NCBI RefSeq assembly: GCF_000165835.1
Contig: NC_014640.1
Location: 5,952,001-6,016,000, forward strand
Source of the DNA: Achromobacter xylosoxidans A8
GTDB lineage: Bacteria; Pseudomonadota; Gammaproteobacteria; Burkholderiales; Burkholderiaceae_B
Direction of reading: 5' to 3'
DNA: 64,000 nucleotides
Under the pieces are notes generated by a model. The model was not told where the DNA came from. It searched no databases and saw nothing but the letters and a program-made list of their open reading frames with translations. Both the position numbers and the translations under genes were made by a program. Positions 1 to 7,480 of the stretch are shown here, one piece after another. Position 1 is the first letter of the stretch, and each line of letters begins with the position of its first letter.

Positions 1-271
1 AGGGCGTGAAACGCTGGCGCAACGCGGGCGCTTCGCGCAGCACGCCATGCAGCAAGGTCTTGAACCACTGCGCGTCGGCCTCGGAAAAGTCCTCGGTGTC
101 GCGCAGATGGGCGTCGATCTCGCCGGCGTCCTGCGTGCCTTCGCCGCCACGCAGCAGCCACGCGTACACGCCCTGCAGGGCGAACTCGCGGGCGCGGCGG
201 CGCGCGCTGCGCGCGTTGGCGCGGGCTTGCGCCGCGCTATCAGCGCTGGTCGTCGTCTTCTTCGTCGTCAA
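1..271 (-). CDS. nusB: Transcription antitermination factor NusB (N-terminal part, cut by window edge)
   Basis: NusB binds boxA RNA with NusE (S10) and supports antitermination of rRNA operons. The minus-strand frame reads [18 protein letters not shown] near its start, the typical NusB N-terminal helix motif, and continues to RQRFTP at the edge of the window, so the C-terminal part is missing. No ATG opens this frame. The nearest plausible start is the TTG at 271-269, inside the 3' end of ribH, giving a 32-base overlap. The order ribH-nusB is a conserved proteobacterial arrangement and supports co-transcription. The identity is solid; the start codon is a guess. Confidence 0.85.
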   Translation of the reverse strand, partial: MTTKKTTTSADSAAQARANARSARRRAREFALQGVYAWLLRGGEGTQDAGEIDAHLRDTEDFSEADAQWFKTLLHGVLREAPALRQRFTP

Positions 272-770
272 AATCTTCGTCCTCGTCTTCGTCGTCTTCG
301 TCTTCTTCCTCGGGTTCCAGGGCCGCCACCAGGTTGGCCATTTCAACGGCCACCTGGGCGCAATCGCGGCCCTTGCCGGCGGCGCGCGCCTGCGCCTGCT
401 CGTCGGTGTCGACGGTCAGCACGCCATTGGCGACGGGGATGCCGGTTTCCAGGGAAATACGGGTGATTGCAGTGGCCATTTCATTGCTGACCACTTCAAA
501 GTGATAGGTCTCGCCGCGGATGACCGCGCCCAGCGCGATCAGGGCGTCGAATTCAAACGTTTCGGCCATGTGGGACAGGGCCACGCCCAGTTCCAGGGCG
601 CCCGGAACGGTGGCGACCATCACGTCGCGCTCGTCCACGCCCAGTTCGGCCAGTTCCTTCAGGCACGCTTCGAGTTCGGCCTGGCCGATTTCCTCGTTGA
701 AGCGGGCGCGTACGATGCCGATGTGCAGCCCTTCGCCGTTCAGGTCGGGGGTAAGGATGTAAGGGTTCAT
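240..770 (-). CDS. ribH: 6,7-dimethyl-8-ribityllumazine synthase with polyacidic tail
   Basis: RibH condenses 5-amino-6-ribitylamino-uracil with 3,4-dihydroxy-2-butanone 4-phosphate, the penultimate step of riboflavin synthesis, as a cytosolic oligomer. The fold core is recognisable: [17 protein letters not shown] near the N-terminus, VPGALELG (about residues 55-62), [16 protein letters not shown] (about 81-96) with the catalytic His in YHFE, and a C-terminal helix. At 176 residues it is about 20 longer than usual. The last 25 residues contain 21 Asp/Glu. It lies 10 bases downstream of ribBX and overlaps nusB, so the three probably form one operon. Confidence 0.97.
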   Translation of the reverse strand: MNPYILTPDLNGEGLHIGIVRARFNEEIGQAELEACLKELAELGVDERDVMVATVPGALELGVALSHMAETFEFDALIALGAVIRGETYHFEVVSNEMATAITRISLETGIPVANGVLTVDTDEQAQARAAGKGRDCAQVAVEMANLVAALEPEEEDEDDEDEDEDFDDEEDDDQR

Positions 771-780
771 ATGTCGGCCT

Positions 781-1956
781 TCAGTGTGTTGCGGGAGTAT
801 TCGGAGGGTCGCAATCGTAACCCGTAATGGTGAGCGAGAAGCCCGCCATGCTGGGCATCTTGCGCGGCCGGGCCAGCAGCTTCATCTGGCCCACGTTCAG
901 GTCACGCAGAATCTGGGCGCCTATCCCGTAGGTACGCAGGCCGTAACGGTCGGCGTTGGCGGGGTTGGCCTGGGCCTTCGGGTCATTCCAGCCGGCAATC
1001 TGGCCGAACAGGTGCTCCGTGGACGACTGGCAATTCATCAGCACCAGCACCCCGGCAGGCGCAGCCGCAATCGCTTGCAGGGCCTGCGCCACGCCCCAGC
1101 TGTGCGGGCTGGCGCCGGTGTCCAGCACGTCCAGCACGGAGGCCGGTTCGTGCACGCGCACCAGCGTTTCGGCATCGGGAGTCACGTTACCATGCACCAG
1201 CGCCAAATGGGCGGAGCCGGTGGCGGCGTCTTCGTAGGCCACGGCCTCGAACTCGCCCCAGGCCGTCTGCATGGTGCGCTTGCCCACGCGCTTGACGATG
1301 GATTCGTGTTCGCTGCGGTACTGGATCAGGTCGGCGATGGTGCCGATCTTCAGGCCGTGCTCGCGGGCGAACTGCACCAGGTCCGGCAGGCGGGCCATGG
1401 TGCCGTCGGGCTTGAGGATTTCACAGATCACGGCGGCGGGCGTCAGGCCGGCCATGGCGGTCAGGTCGCAGCCTGCCTCGGTGTGGCCGGCGCGCACCAG
1501 CACGCCGCCGGGCACCGCGCGCACCGGGAAGATGTGGCCGGGCTGGACCAGGTCCGAGGGCTTGGCGTCGCGCGCCACCGCCACCTGGATGGTGCGGGCG
1601 CGGTCGGCGGCCGAAATACCGGTCTCGACGCCTTCGGCGGCCTCGATGGACTGGGTGAAGTTGGTGCCGTAGCGCGTGCCGTTGCGGGCCGCCATCAGGG
1701 GCAGGTCCAGCTGGCGGCAGCGCTCTTCGGTCAGGGTCAGGCAAACCAGGCCGCGGCCATGGGTCACCATGAAGTTGATGGCTTCGGGCGTGACGAATTC
1801 GGCGGCCATGACCAGGTCGCCCTCGTTTTCACGGTCTTCCTCGTCAACCAGGATGACGATGCGGCCGGCGCGCAGCTCGGCGATGATTTCGGCAACCGAA
1901 GCGATACCGAAGGATTCCGGCTCGGAGCCGGGCAAGGGGGACAACTGGACGGACAT
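781..1956 (-). CDS. ribBX: 3,4-dihydroxy-2-butanone-4-phosphate synthase with degenerate GTP cyclohydrolase II domain (RibBX type)
   Basis: The N-terminal half (about residues 15-215) is RibB, which makes 3,4-dihydroxy-2-butanone 4-phosphate from ribulose 5-phosphate. It carries [12 protein letters not shown], the HGRGLVCL segment and GHTEAGCDL. The C-terminal half aligns with RibA, but where GTP cyclohydrolase II has its zinc cysteines and the CDCG motif this protein reads [20 protein letters not shown], with no cysteine, so cyclohydrolase activity is unlikely. Such hybrids are known as RibBX. The start at [10 protein letters not shown] is chosen because the upstream in-frame extension (to 2190) has no domain character and runs antisense into the next gene. 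Length 391 residues. Confidence 0.93.
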   Translation of the reverse strand: MSVQLSPLPGSEPESFGIASVAEIIAELRAGRIVILVDEEDRENEGDLVMAAEFVTPEAINFMVTHGRGLVCLTLTEERCRQLDLPLMAARNGTRYGTNFTQSIEAAEGVETGISAADRARTIQVAVARDAKPSDLVQPGHIFPVRAVPGGVLVRAGHTEAGCDLTAMAGLTPAAVICEILKPDGTMARLPDLVQFAREHGLKIGTIADLIQYRSEHESIVKRVGKRTMQTAWGEFEAVAYEDAATGSAHLALVHGNVTPDAETLVRVHEPASVLDVLDTGASPHSWGVAQALQAIAAAPAGVLVLMNCQSSTEHLFGQIAGWNDPKAQANPANADRYGLRTYGIGAQILRDLNVGQMKLLARPRKMPSMAGFSLTITGYDCDPPNTPATH

Positions 1957-2107
1957 GGCGGGCACGTAAACCAGGCGGGAAAGCCCGGATTTTACCGCCC
2001 CTGGAGGCGGAACCCCTATCCGGCCCTGCCGGCCCCGCCCGGCGGGGGCCTCCGGTAAACTTTCGCCCGGAGACCACCCCTTAAAAACCGAGCCAAGGAA
2101 ACCCCAC

Positions 2108-2923
2108 ATGCAAGCCCTTGCGGCCATGCCTTTGACCGTCGCGGCGGCCGTCCGCGTCGTGCTGACCGACATCGACGACACCCTGACCACCGAGGGCCGC
2201 CTGCCGGCGGACGCCTACGCGGCGCTGGAGCGCCTGGAGCAGGCCGGCATCCAGGTCGTGCCCATCACCGGCCGCCCGGCCGGCTGGTGCGACCATATCG
2301 CCCGCATGTGGCCGGTACGCGCCGTGGTCGGCGAGAACGGCGCGTTCTACTACGCCTATGACCGCCAGGCCCGCCGCATGACCACCCACTACTGGACCGA
2401 CGCCGCCTCGCGCCAGGCCAGCCGCCGCAAGCTGGACGCCATCCGCGACCGCGTCCTGGCCGAAGTGCCCGGCGCCGCCGTGGCCAGCGACCAGGATTAC
2501 CGCGTGGCCGACCTGGCCATCGATTTCTGCGAGGACGTGCCGGCCCTGCCCGATGCCGCCATCAGCCGCATCGTCCAGATCTTCGAGGAAGCCGGCGCCC
2601 AGGCCAAGGTCAGCTCCATCCACGTCAATGGCTGGTTCGGCAACTACGACAAGCTCACCATGACCCGCACCATGTTCCAGCGCGAGTTCGGCGCGGACGT
2701 GGCGAACGCCCTGGACAGCACTCTGTTCATCGGCGACTCGCCCAACGACGAGCCCATGTTCGCTTACTTCCCGATTTCGGTCGGCGTGGCCAATATCCAG
2801 GCCCAGCTGCACCGCCTGACGCACCGCCCCGCCTTCGTCGCCGCCTTCCATGGCGGTGCGGGCTTCGTCGAAATGGCCGACCGGCTGCTCGCCGCGCGGT
2901 CCACCCAAGTACAGCCGGCCTGA
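2108..2923 (+). CDS. HAD-superfamily IIB (Cof/SPP/MPGP-like) phosphatase
   Basis: A 271-residue cytosolic phosphohydrolase. Motif I is DIDDTLTTEG (about residues 21-30, Asp nucleophile). A GENGAFYY segment typical of sucrose-phosphatase/mannosyl-3-phosphoglycerate phosphatase relatives follows, and motif IV is IGDSPNDEPMF (about 208-218). The substrate cannot be read from sequence, but a phosphorylated sugar or polyol is usual for this subfamily. An AAGGA box precedes the ATG at 2108. It ends 12 bases before the IclR gene and lies upstream of a PhnD-type importer, so it may dephosphorylate what that importer brings in. This link is inference. Confidence 0.85.
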   Translation: MQALAAMPLTVAAAVRVVLTDIDDTLTTEGRLPADAYAALERLEQAGIQVVPITGRPAGWCDHIARMWPVRAVVGENGAFYYAYDRQARRMTTHYWTDAASRQASRRKLDAIRDRVLAEVPGAAVASDQDYRVADLAIDFCEDVPALPDAAISRIVQIFEEAGAQAKVSSIHVNGWFGNYDKLTMTRTMFQREFGADVANALDSTLFIGDSPNDEPMFAYFPISVGVANIQAQLHRLTHRPAFVAAFHGGAGFVEMADRLLAARSTQVQPA

Positions 2924-2935
2924 GGTCCGCACACC

Positions 2936-3754
2936 GTGGCGACATCCCCTTCTGCTTCCTCCCCGGCCGCCAACGACGGCCGCCGCAGCATCCAGTCGAT
3001 CGAGGTGGGCGTGCCGCTGCTGGCCGCCCTGGTCGACGCCGGCAAGCCCCTGACCCTGCGCGACCTGGCCGCGGGCGCCGGCATGACCTCGGCCAAGGCG
3101 CACCCTTACCTGGTCAGCTTCATCCGCGTCGGCCTGGTGCAGCAGGACGCCATCACCGGCCAGTACGAGCTGGGCCCCTTCGCCCTGCAGATGGGGCTGG
3201 TGAGCCTGCAACGCCTGGACCCGGTGCGCGTCGCCATGCCGGAAATCGCCAAGCTGCAATCGGAAATCGGCCATACCCTGGGCATCGCGGTGCTGGGCTC
3301 GCACGGCCCCACCATGATCCACATGACCGAAGCCAGCTACCCGGTCCACGTGAACATGCGCAAGGGCACGGTGATGTCCATGCTGCACACGGCCACCGGC
3401 CTGGTGTTCGCGGCCTGGCTGCCGCCCAAGGTCAGCGAGCACTACATCGCGCGCGAGGAAGGCGACACCGCCGTCATCGCCAGCACGCCGCCCCCGCGCA
3501 AGGCCTCCCGCGCCAACATCGAGGCGCAGCTGGCCGACATCCGCGTGCACGGCATGGCGCGCGCGCTGGGCAACCCGCTGCCGGGCGTGGACGCGCTATC
3601 GGTGCCGGTGTTCGACAACACCGGCAATATCGTCCTGGCCCTGACCAGCCTGGGCCCCACCGGACTGTTCGACGTGGCCTGGGACGGCGCCATCGCCCGG
3701 CCGCTGCTGGCTTGCGCGCAGGAAATCTCGCGCAAGCTCGGGTATCGGAGCTGA
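2936..3754 (+). CDS. IclR-family transcriptional regulator
   Basis: A 272-residue regulator with a GTG start. The N-terminal winged helix-turn-helix (RRSIQSIEVGVPLLAALV through LRDLAAGAGMTSAKAHPYLVSF, about residues 20-65) and the C-terminal IclR effector domain (TMIHMTEASYPVHVNMRKG to VPVFDNTGNIVLALTSLGP) are both visible. It lies between the HAD phosphatase and the phosphonate-type transporter genes on the same strand, so it probably controls that unit, possibly through the repeats and palindrome at 3777-3889. The effector is unknown. Confidence 0.93.
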   Translation: MATSPSASSPAANDGRRSIQSIEVGVPLLAALVDAGKPLTLRDLAAGAGMTSAKAHPYLVSFIRVGLVQQDAITGQYELGPFALQMGLVSLQRLDPVRVAMPEIAKLQSEIGHTLGIAVLGSHGPTMIHMTEASYPVHVNMRKGTVMSMLHTATGLVFAAWLPPKVSEHYIAREEGDTAVIASTPPPRKASRANIEAQLADIRVHGMARALGNPLPGVDALSVPVFDNTGNIVLALTSLGPTGLFDVAWDGAIARPLLACAQEISRKLGYRS

Positions 3755-3776
3755 TAGTGTGAAATTCGCGCAAAAA

Positions 3777-3813
3777 CGAACATAAATCGAACAAAACGAA
3801 CAAAAGCCGAAAA
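3777..3813. promoter_or_regulatory. Four phased CGAACA-type direct repeats upstream of phnD
   Basis: CGAACA occurs at 3777, 3788 and 3797, followed by CGAAAA at 3808. Start-to-start spacings are 11, 9 and 11, about one helical turn, so the copies face one side of the DNA. The setting, in the 161 bases between the IclR gene and phnD, suggests a regulator-binding array. Which protein binds is not known. Confidence 0.5.
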
Positions 3814-3877
3814 GAAACACAGGGACTTTCCCGAGTGCGTCCCCTCCTCTTCCATGTTTGAATTCAGGTTGAATTAA

Positions 3878-3889
3878 GTGACACGTCAC
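3878..3889. promoter_or_regulatory. Inverted repeat GTGAC-AC-GTCAC upstream of phnD
   Basis: A perfect 5-base inverted repeat with a 2-base spacer lies 26 bases before the phnD start, just ahead of the ribosome-binding site AGGAG at 3903-3907. Position and symmetry fit an operator, perhaps for the adjacent IclR protein, but the site is short and could be chance. Confidence 0.4.
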
Positions 3890-3915
3890 ACAAACAAAGA
3901 AAGAGGAGACACAAG

Positions 3916-4914
3916 ATGCAAGCTCTGCGCCTGCTTCAGGCGGCCACGCTGGCCGCCTTCGCCCTGGGTGCGTCCGCCGCGCAAGCCGCCGACGCCTGCT
4001 CCAACCGCGGCGACCTGGACCAGATGTACTGCGACGCCAACAAGGACCTGGTGGCCGACACGCCCACCGATCCGGCCAAGCTGAAGACGCCGTCCACCCT
4101 GGTGTTCACCTACACCCCGGTGGAAGACCCGGCGGTCTACGAAGACATCTTCAAGCCCTTCACCAAGCACCTGTCCGAATGCACGGGCAAGCGCGTGGTG
4201 TTCTATCAGGTGCAAAGCAACGCCGCGGAAATCGAGGCCATGCGCTCGGGCCGCCTGCACGTGGGCGGCTTCTCGACCGGCCCCACTGCCTTCGCCGTGA
4301 ACATCGCGGGCGCCGTGCCGTTCGCGGTCAAGGGCTACGCCGACGGCTTCCAGGGCTACAACCTGATCGTCATCGTCAAGAAGGACAGCCCGTACCAGAA
4401 GCTGACCGACCTGAAGGGCAAGAAGCTGGCGCACACCGCGCCCTCGTCGAACTCGGGCCACATGGCGCCCGTGGCGCTGTTCCCCAAGGAAGGCCTGACC
4501 CCCGACAAGGACTACAAGGTCATCTTCTCCGGCAAGCACGACCAGTCCGTCATGGGCGTGAACTCCGGCGACTACGACGCCGCCGCCGTGGCCTCGGACG
4601 TGTTCAAGCGCATGGTCGAACGCGGCCAGGTCAAGGAAGCCGATTTCCGCGTGATCTACAAGAGCGAGAAGTTCCCGACCTCGTCGTTCGCCTACGCGCA
4701 TGACCTGGAACCCAAGTTCCGCGACCAGATGCTCAAGTGCTTCTACGACTACCGCTTCCCGGCGGAAATGTCGAAGGCCTTCGACGGCGCCGACCGCTTC
4801 TATCCGGTGACCTACGAGAAGGACTGGGCCATCGTGCGCCAGGTCGCCGAATCCGGCGGCGAAAGCTTCAACCGCGCCGCTTACGACCGCGAATCCGCCA
4901 AGAGCAAGAAGTAA
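3916..4914 (+). CDS. phnD: Phosphonate-type ABC transporter, periplasmic substrate-binding protein
   Basis: A 332-residue PhnD-family binding protein. A Sec signal peptide ends near SAAQA-AD (about residue 23). The mature protein has the family core: STLVFTYTPVEDPAVYEDIFKPF, then RVVFYQVQSNAAEIEAMRSGRLHVGGFSTGP, and the HTAPSSNSGHMAP ligand loop. The family captures phosphonates, phosphite or small phosphate esters in the periplasm and passes them to PhnE. No C-P lyase genes are nearby, so the ligand may be something other than a classical phosphonate. It leads the phnDCE1E2 operon, with 6 bases to phnC. Confidence 0.93.
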   Translation: MQALRLLQAATLAAFALGASAAQAADACSNRGDLDQMYCDANKDLVADTPTDPAKLKTPSTLVFTYTPVEDPAVYEDIFKPFTKHLSECTGKRVVFYQVQSNAAEIEAMRSGRLHVGGFSTGPTAFAVNIAGAVPFAVKGYADGFQGYNLIVIVKKDSPYQKLTDLKGKKLAHTAPSSNSGHMAPVALFPKEGLTPDKDYKVIFSGKHDQSVMGVNSGDYDAAAVASDVFKRMVERGQVKEADFRVIYKSEKFPTSSFAYAHDLEPKFRDQMLKCFYDYRFPAEMSKAFDGADRFYPVTYEKDWAIVRQVAESGGESFNRAAYDRESAKSKK

Positions 4915-4920
4915 TTCCGT

Positions 4921-5691
4921 ATGACGACGTCGCTACGCATTTCCGGCCTGGTGAAGGAATACCGGGCCGGCCGGCCGGTACTCAACGGCATCGACCTGCA
5001 GATCGCGGGACAGGGGCTGACCGCCATCATCGGCCCCTCGGGCACCGGCAAGAGCACGCTACTGCGTTGCATCAACCGGCTGATCGAACCCACCAAGGGC
5101 GAGATCGTGCTGCAGTCGCAGGATGGATCCGTGGACCTGGCCCGCGTGCGTGGCGCGTCGCTGCGCCGCGCGCGCCGCCGCATCGGCATGGTGTTCCAGG
5201 AATACAACCTGGTCGAACGCCTGACGGTCATGGAAAACCTGCTGACCGGACGGCTGGGCTACACCTCCGCCGTGAAGGCGTGGATGCGCCGCTTCGAGCC
5301 CGAGGACATCCAGCATGCCTACAAGCTGCTGGACACCGTGGGCCTGGCGGGTTTCGCCGATCAGCGCGCCGACGCGCTGTCGGGCGGCCAGCGCCAGCGC
5401 GTGGGCATCGCCCGCGCGCTGATGCAGCGCCCGCAGTTGCTGCTGGCCGACGAGCCCACCTCCTCGCTCGATCCCAAGACCTCCGTCGAGATCATGGAAT
5501 TGCTGTCCGAGCAGGGCAGCGCCACGGGCATCCCCGTCATCGTCAACATCCACGACGTCGAACTGGCGCGCCGCTACGCTACCCGCATCGTCGGCATGTC
5601 CGGTGGACATGTGGTCTATGACGGCGACGGCCAGGGGCTGGACGCCGCCATGCTCAAGACCATCTACGGAGGCGAGTCTTGGCTGGAATGA
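4921..5691 (+). CDS. phnC: Phosphonate-type ABC transporter, ATP-binding protein
   Basis: The ATPase that powers the importer. It has Walker [10 protein letters not shown] (about residues 39-47), the Q-loop [10 protein letters not shown], the ABC signature LSGGQRQRV (about 155-163), Walker [14 protein letters not shown] and the switch histidine in NIHDVELA. Its 256 residues are normal for PhnC. The end overlaps phnE1, which indicates translational coupling with the permease genes. Confidence 0.95.
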   Translation: MTTSLRISGLVKEYRAGRPVLNGIDLQIAGQGLTAIIGPSGTGKSTLLRCINRLIEPTKGEIVLQSQDGSVDLARVRGASLRRARRRIGMVFQEYNLVERLTVMENLLTGRLGYTSAVKAWMRRFEPEDIQHAYKLLDTVGLAGFADQRADALSGGQRQRVGIARALMQRPQLLLADEPTSSLDPKTSVEIMELLSEQGSATGIPVIVNIHDVELARRYATRIVGMSGGHVVYDGDGQGLDAAMLKTIYGGESWLE

Positions 5692-6572
5692 TCCCACCCC
5701 AAGGCGCCCGCCCCTTCGCCATGTCCGGGCGCGCCAAGGCCGGCGTGCTGTTGCTGCTGGCCTATACGCTGTATGCCGGCGCGCAGCTGGACTTCAGCTG
5801 GGCCCGCTTCGAAACCGGCATGGGCCACGCGTCCACGTTCCTGGCGCGCATGTTCCCGCCCAACTTCGAAAAGCCCGCCACCTTGTGGAAGGGCATCGCG
5901 GAGAGCCTGGAAATCGCGGTGCTGGCCTCGGTGCTGGGCATCCTCATCGCCTTGCCCATCGGCCTGCTGGGCGCGCGCAACATGATGCCGACCTGGGTAT
6001 CGTGGCCCGCCCGCGCCATCGTGGCGCTGTGCCGCGCGCTGCACCCTGTCATCGTCGCCATCCTGTTCGTCAAGGCCGTGGGCTTCGGCGCACTGGCCGG
6101 CATCCTGGCGCTGACGGTCGCGTCGGTCGGCTTCATTGGCAAGCTATTCACCGAAGCCATCGAGGAAATTTCGCTCAAGCAGGTAGAAGCGGTGCGAGCC
6201 ACCGGCGCGTCGTTCGCCAACGTGATCATCTTCGGCGTGCTGCCGCAGGTGTTCGCCCGCTTCATCGGCTTTGCGACTTACCAGTTCGACTCCAACCTGC
6301 GCAACTCCACCATGGTGGGGATCGTGGGTGCGGGCGGCGTGGGCGGCACGCTGTTCTCGGCGTTCCAGCGCTTCGACTACGACTTCGTCAGCGCCATCCT
6401 GCTGACCCTGATCGCCATCATCATGCTGGGCGAAATCCTGGCCGGCTTCGTGCGCGCCGTGTTCCTGGACAACCTGGGCTTTGACCGCATCCTGCAAGGC
6501 CGCTTTGCCGGCGCGCGCGGCATCGGCAGCAGCGCAACGCCAGTCAAGCGCCGGGCGGAGGTGGACGAATGA
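5679..6572 (+). CDS. phnE: Phosphonate-type ABC transporter, permease 1
   Basis: An inner-membrane permease of 297 residues with a hydrophobic first helix ([13 protein letters not shown]), several further membrane segments, and the EAA-type loop [20 protein letters not shown] that contacts PhnC. Two starts compete. TTG at 5679 is 6 bases after GGAGG (5668-5672). ATG at 5688 overlaps the phnC stop as ATGA but is 15 bases from that box. The TTG is preferred on spacing. The 3' end overlaps phnE2 by 4 bases. Confidence 0.92.
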   Translation: MAGMIPPQGARPFAMSGRAKAGVLLLLAYTLYAGAQLDFSWARFETGMGHASTFLARMFPPNFEKPATLWKGIAESLEIAVLASVLGILIALPIGLLGARNMMPTWVSWPARAIVALCRALHPVIVAILFVKAVGFGALAGILALTVASVGFIGKLFTEAIEEISLKQVEAVRATGASFANVIIFGVLPQVFARFIGFATYQFDSNLRNSTMVGIVGAGGVGGTLFSAFQRFDYDFVSAILLTLIAIIMLGEILAGFVRAVFLDNLGFDRILQGRFAGARGIGSSATPVKRRAEVDE

Positions 6573-7393
6573 ACGCCCACGCCTCCACCCTGAATCCGGC
6601 GGGCTCGCCGCGCGTCTGGCAACGCTACAGCATGGGCCAGCGCCTGTTGCGCTTCGCGCTCTACCTGCTGGTGGTCGCGGCCATCGTGCAGGCGATCCGC
6701 GGCGTCGAGGTCATTCCGGAGTTCCTGTACGACGCGCCCGAGCAGATGGCCGACCTGTTCCGGCGCATGTGGCCGATAGACTGGGCCTACTACCCGGAAG
6801 GCGTGCATGGCGCGCTGATCGAGACGCTGCACATCGCCACGCTGGGCACCATCCTGTCCGTGGTGATGGCGGTGCCGGTAGGCCTGCTGGCGGCCAACAA
6901 CCTCACGCCCAGCAAGACCGTCAACATGCTGGCCAGGCTGATCCTGGTATCCAGCCGCTCGGTCAACTCGCTGGTGTGGGCGCTGCTGTTCATCGCCATC
7001 TTCGGGCCGGGCGCCCTGGCCGGCACGCTGGCCATCGCCTTCCGCTCCATCGGCTTCGTCGGCAAGCTGGTGGGCGAAGCCATCGAGGAAGCGCAGCGCG
7101 GCCCCATCGAAGCCGTCACCGCCACCGGCGCCAGCAAGGCCTCGGTGATCTGGTACGCCTACTGGCCGCAGATCCGTCCGGCCTTCTGGTCCATCGTGCT
7201 GCTGCGCTGGGACATCAACGTGCGCGAATCGGCGGTACTGGGCCTGGTGGGCGCTGGCGGCATCGGCATGGCGCTGGACACGGCGCTGAACCTGTTCCAG
7301 TGGGACCGCGTGGCGCTGGTGCTGGCCGCCATCTTCGCCGTGGTCGTGGTGGCCGAGATCATCATTACCCAAGTCCGCAAACGCATCCTCTGA
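6569..7393 (+). CDS. phnE: Phosphonate-type ABC transporter, permease 2
   Basis: The second PhnE-family permease (274 residues), probably a heterodimer partner of the preceding one. It has an N-terminal helix RLLRFALYLLVVAAIVQAI, a membrane core and the coupling loop EAIEEAQRGPIEAVTATGASKA, closely similar to the loop of permease 1. It starts with ATGA overlapping the permease 1 stop and is the last gene before a strong terminator, so it closes the operon. Confidence 0.93.
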   Translation: MNAHASTLNPAGSPRVWQRYSMGQRLLRFALYLLVVAAIVQAIRGVEVIPEFLYDAPEQMADLFRRMWPIDWAYYPEGVHGALIETLHIATLGTILSVVMAVPVGLLAANNLTPSKTVNMLARLILVSSRSVNSLVWALLFIAIFGPGALAGTLAIAFRSIGFVGKLVGEAIEEAQRGPIEAVTATGASKASVIWYAYWPQIRPAFWSIVLLRWDINVRESAVLGLVGAGGIGMALDTALNLFQWDRVALVLAAIFAVVVVAEIIITQVRKRIL

Positions 7394-7426
7394 CGCGTCT
7401 GCGGACTTCTACAGCGTTCCTTTGCC

Positions 7427-7452
7427 CCGCCCGGAAACGGGCGGTTTTTTTT
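7427..7452 (+). terminator. Intrinsic terminator of the phn-type operon
   Basis: A perfect 7-bp GC stem (CCGCCCG/CGGGCGG) with a GAAA loop is followed by eight T. There is no T-run on the other side, so it serves plus-strand transcription from phnE2 only. Confidence 0.92.
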
Positions 7453-7480
7453 GGCAACGCGCCGTGGATGCCGGCAAGGA

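Noticed and set aside
1957..2107. GC-rich hairpin and a GCGGTAAAATCCGGGC stretch upstream of ribBX, looking for an FMN riboswitch
   Set aside because: The conserved RFN core and its helices could not be laid out in the available 150 bases. The resemblance is limited to a few words, so no riboswitch is called.
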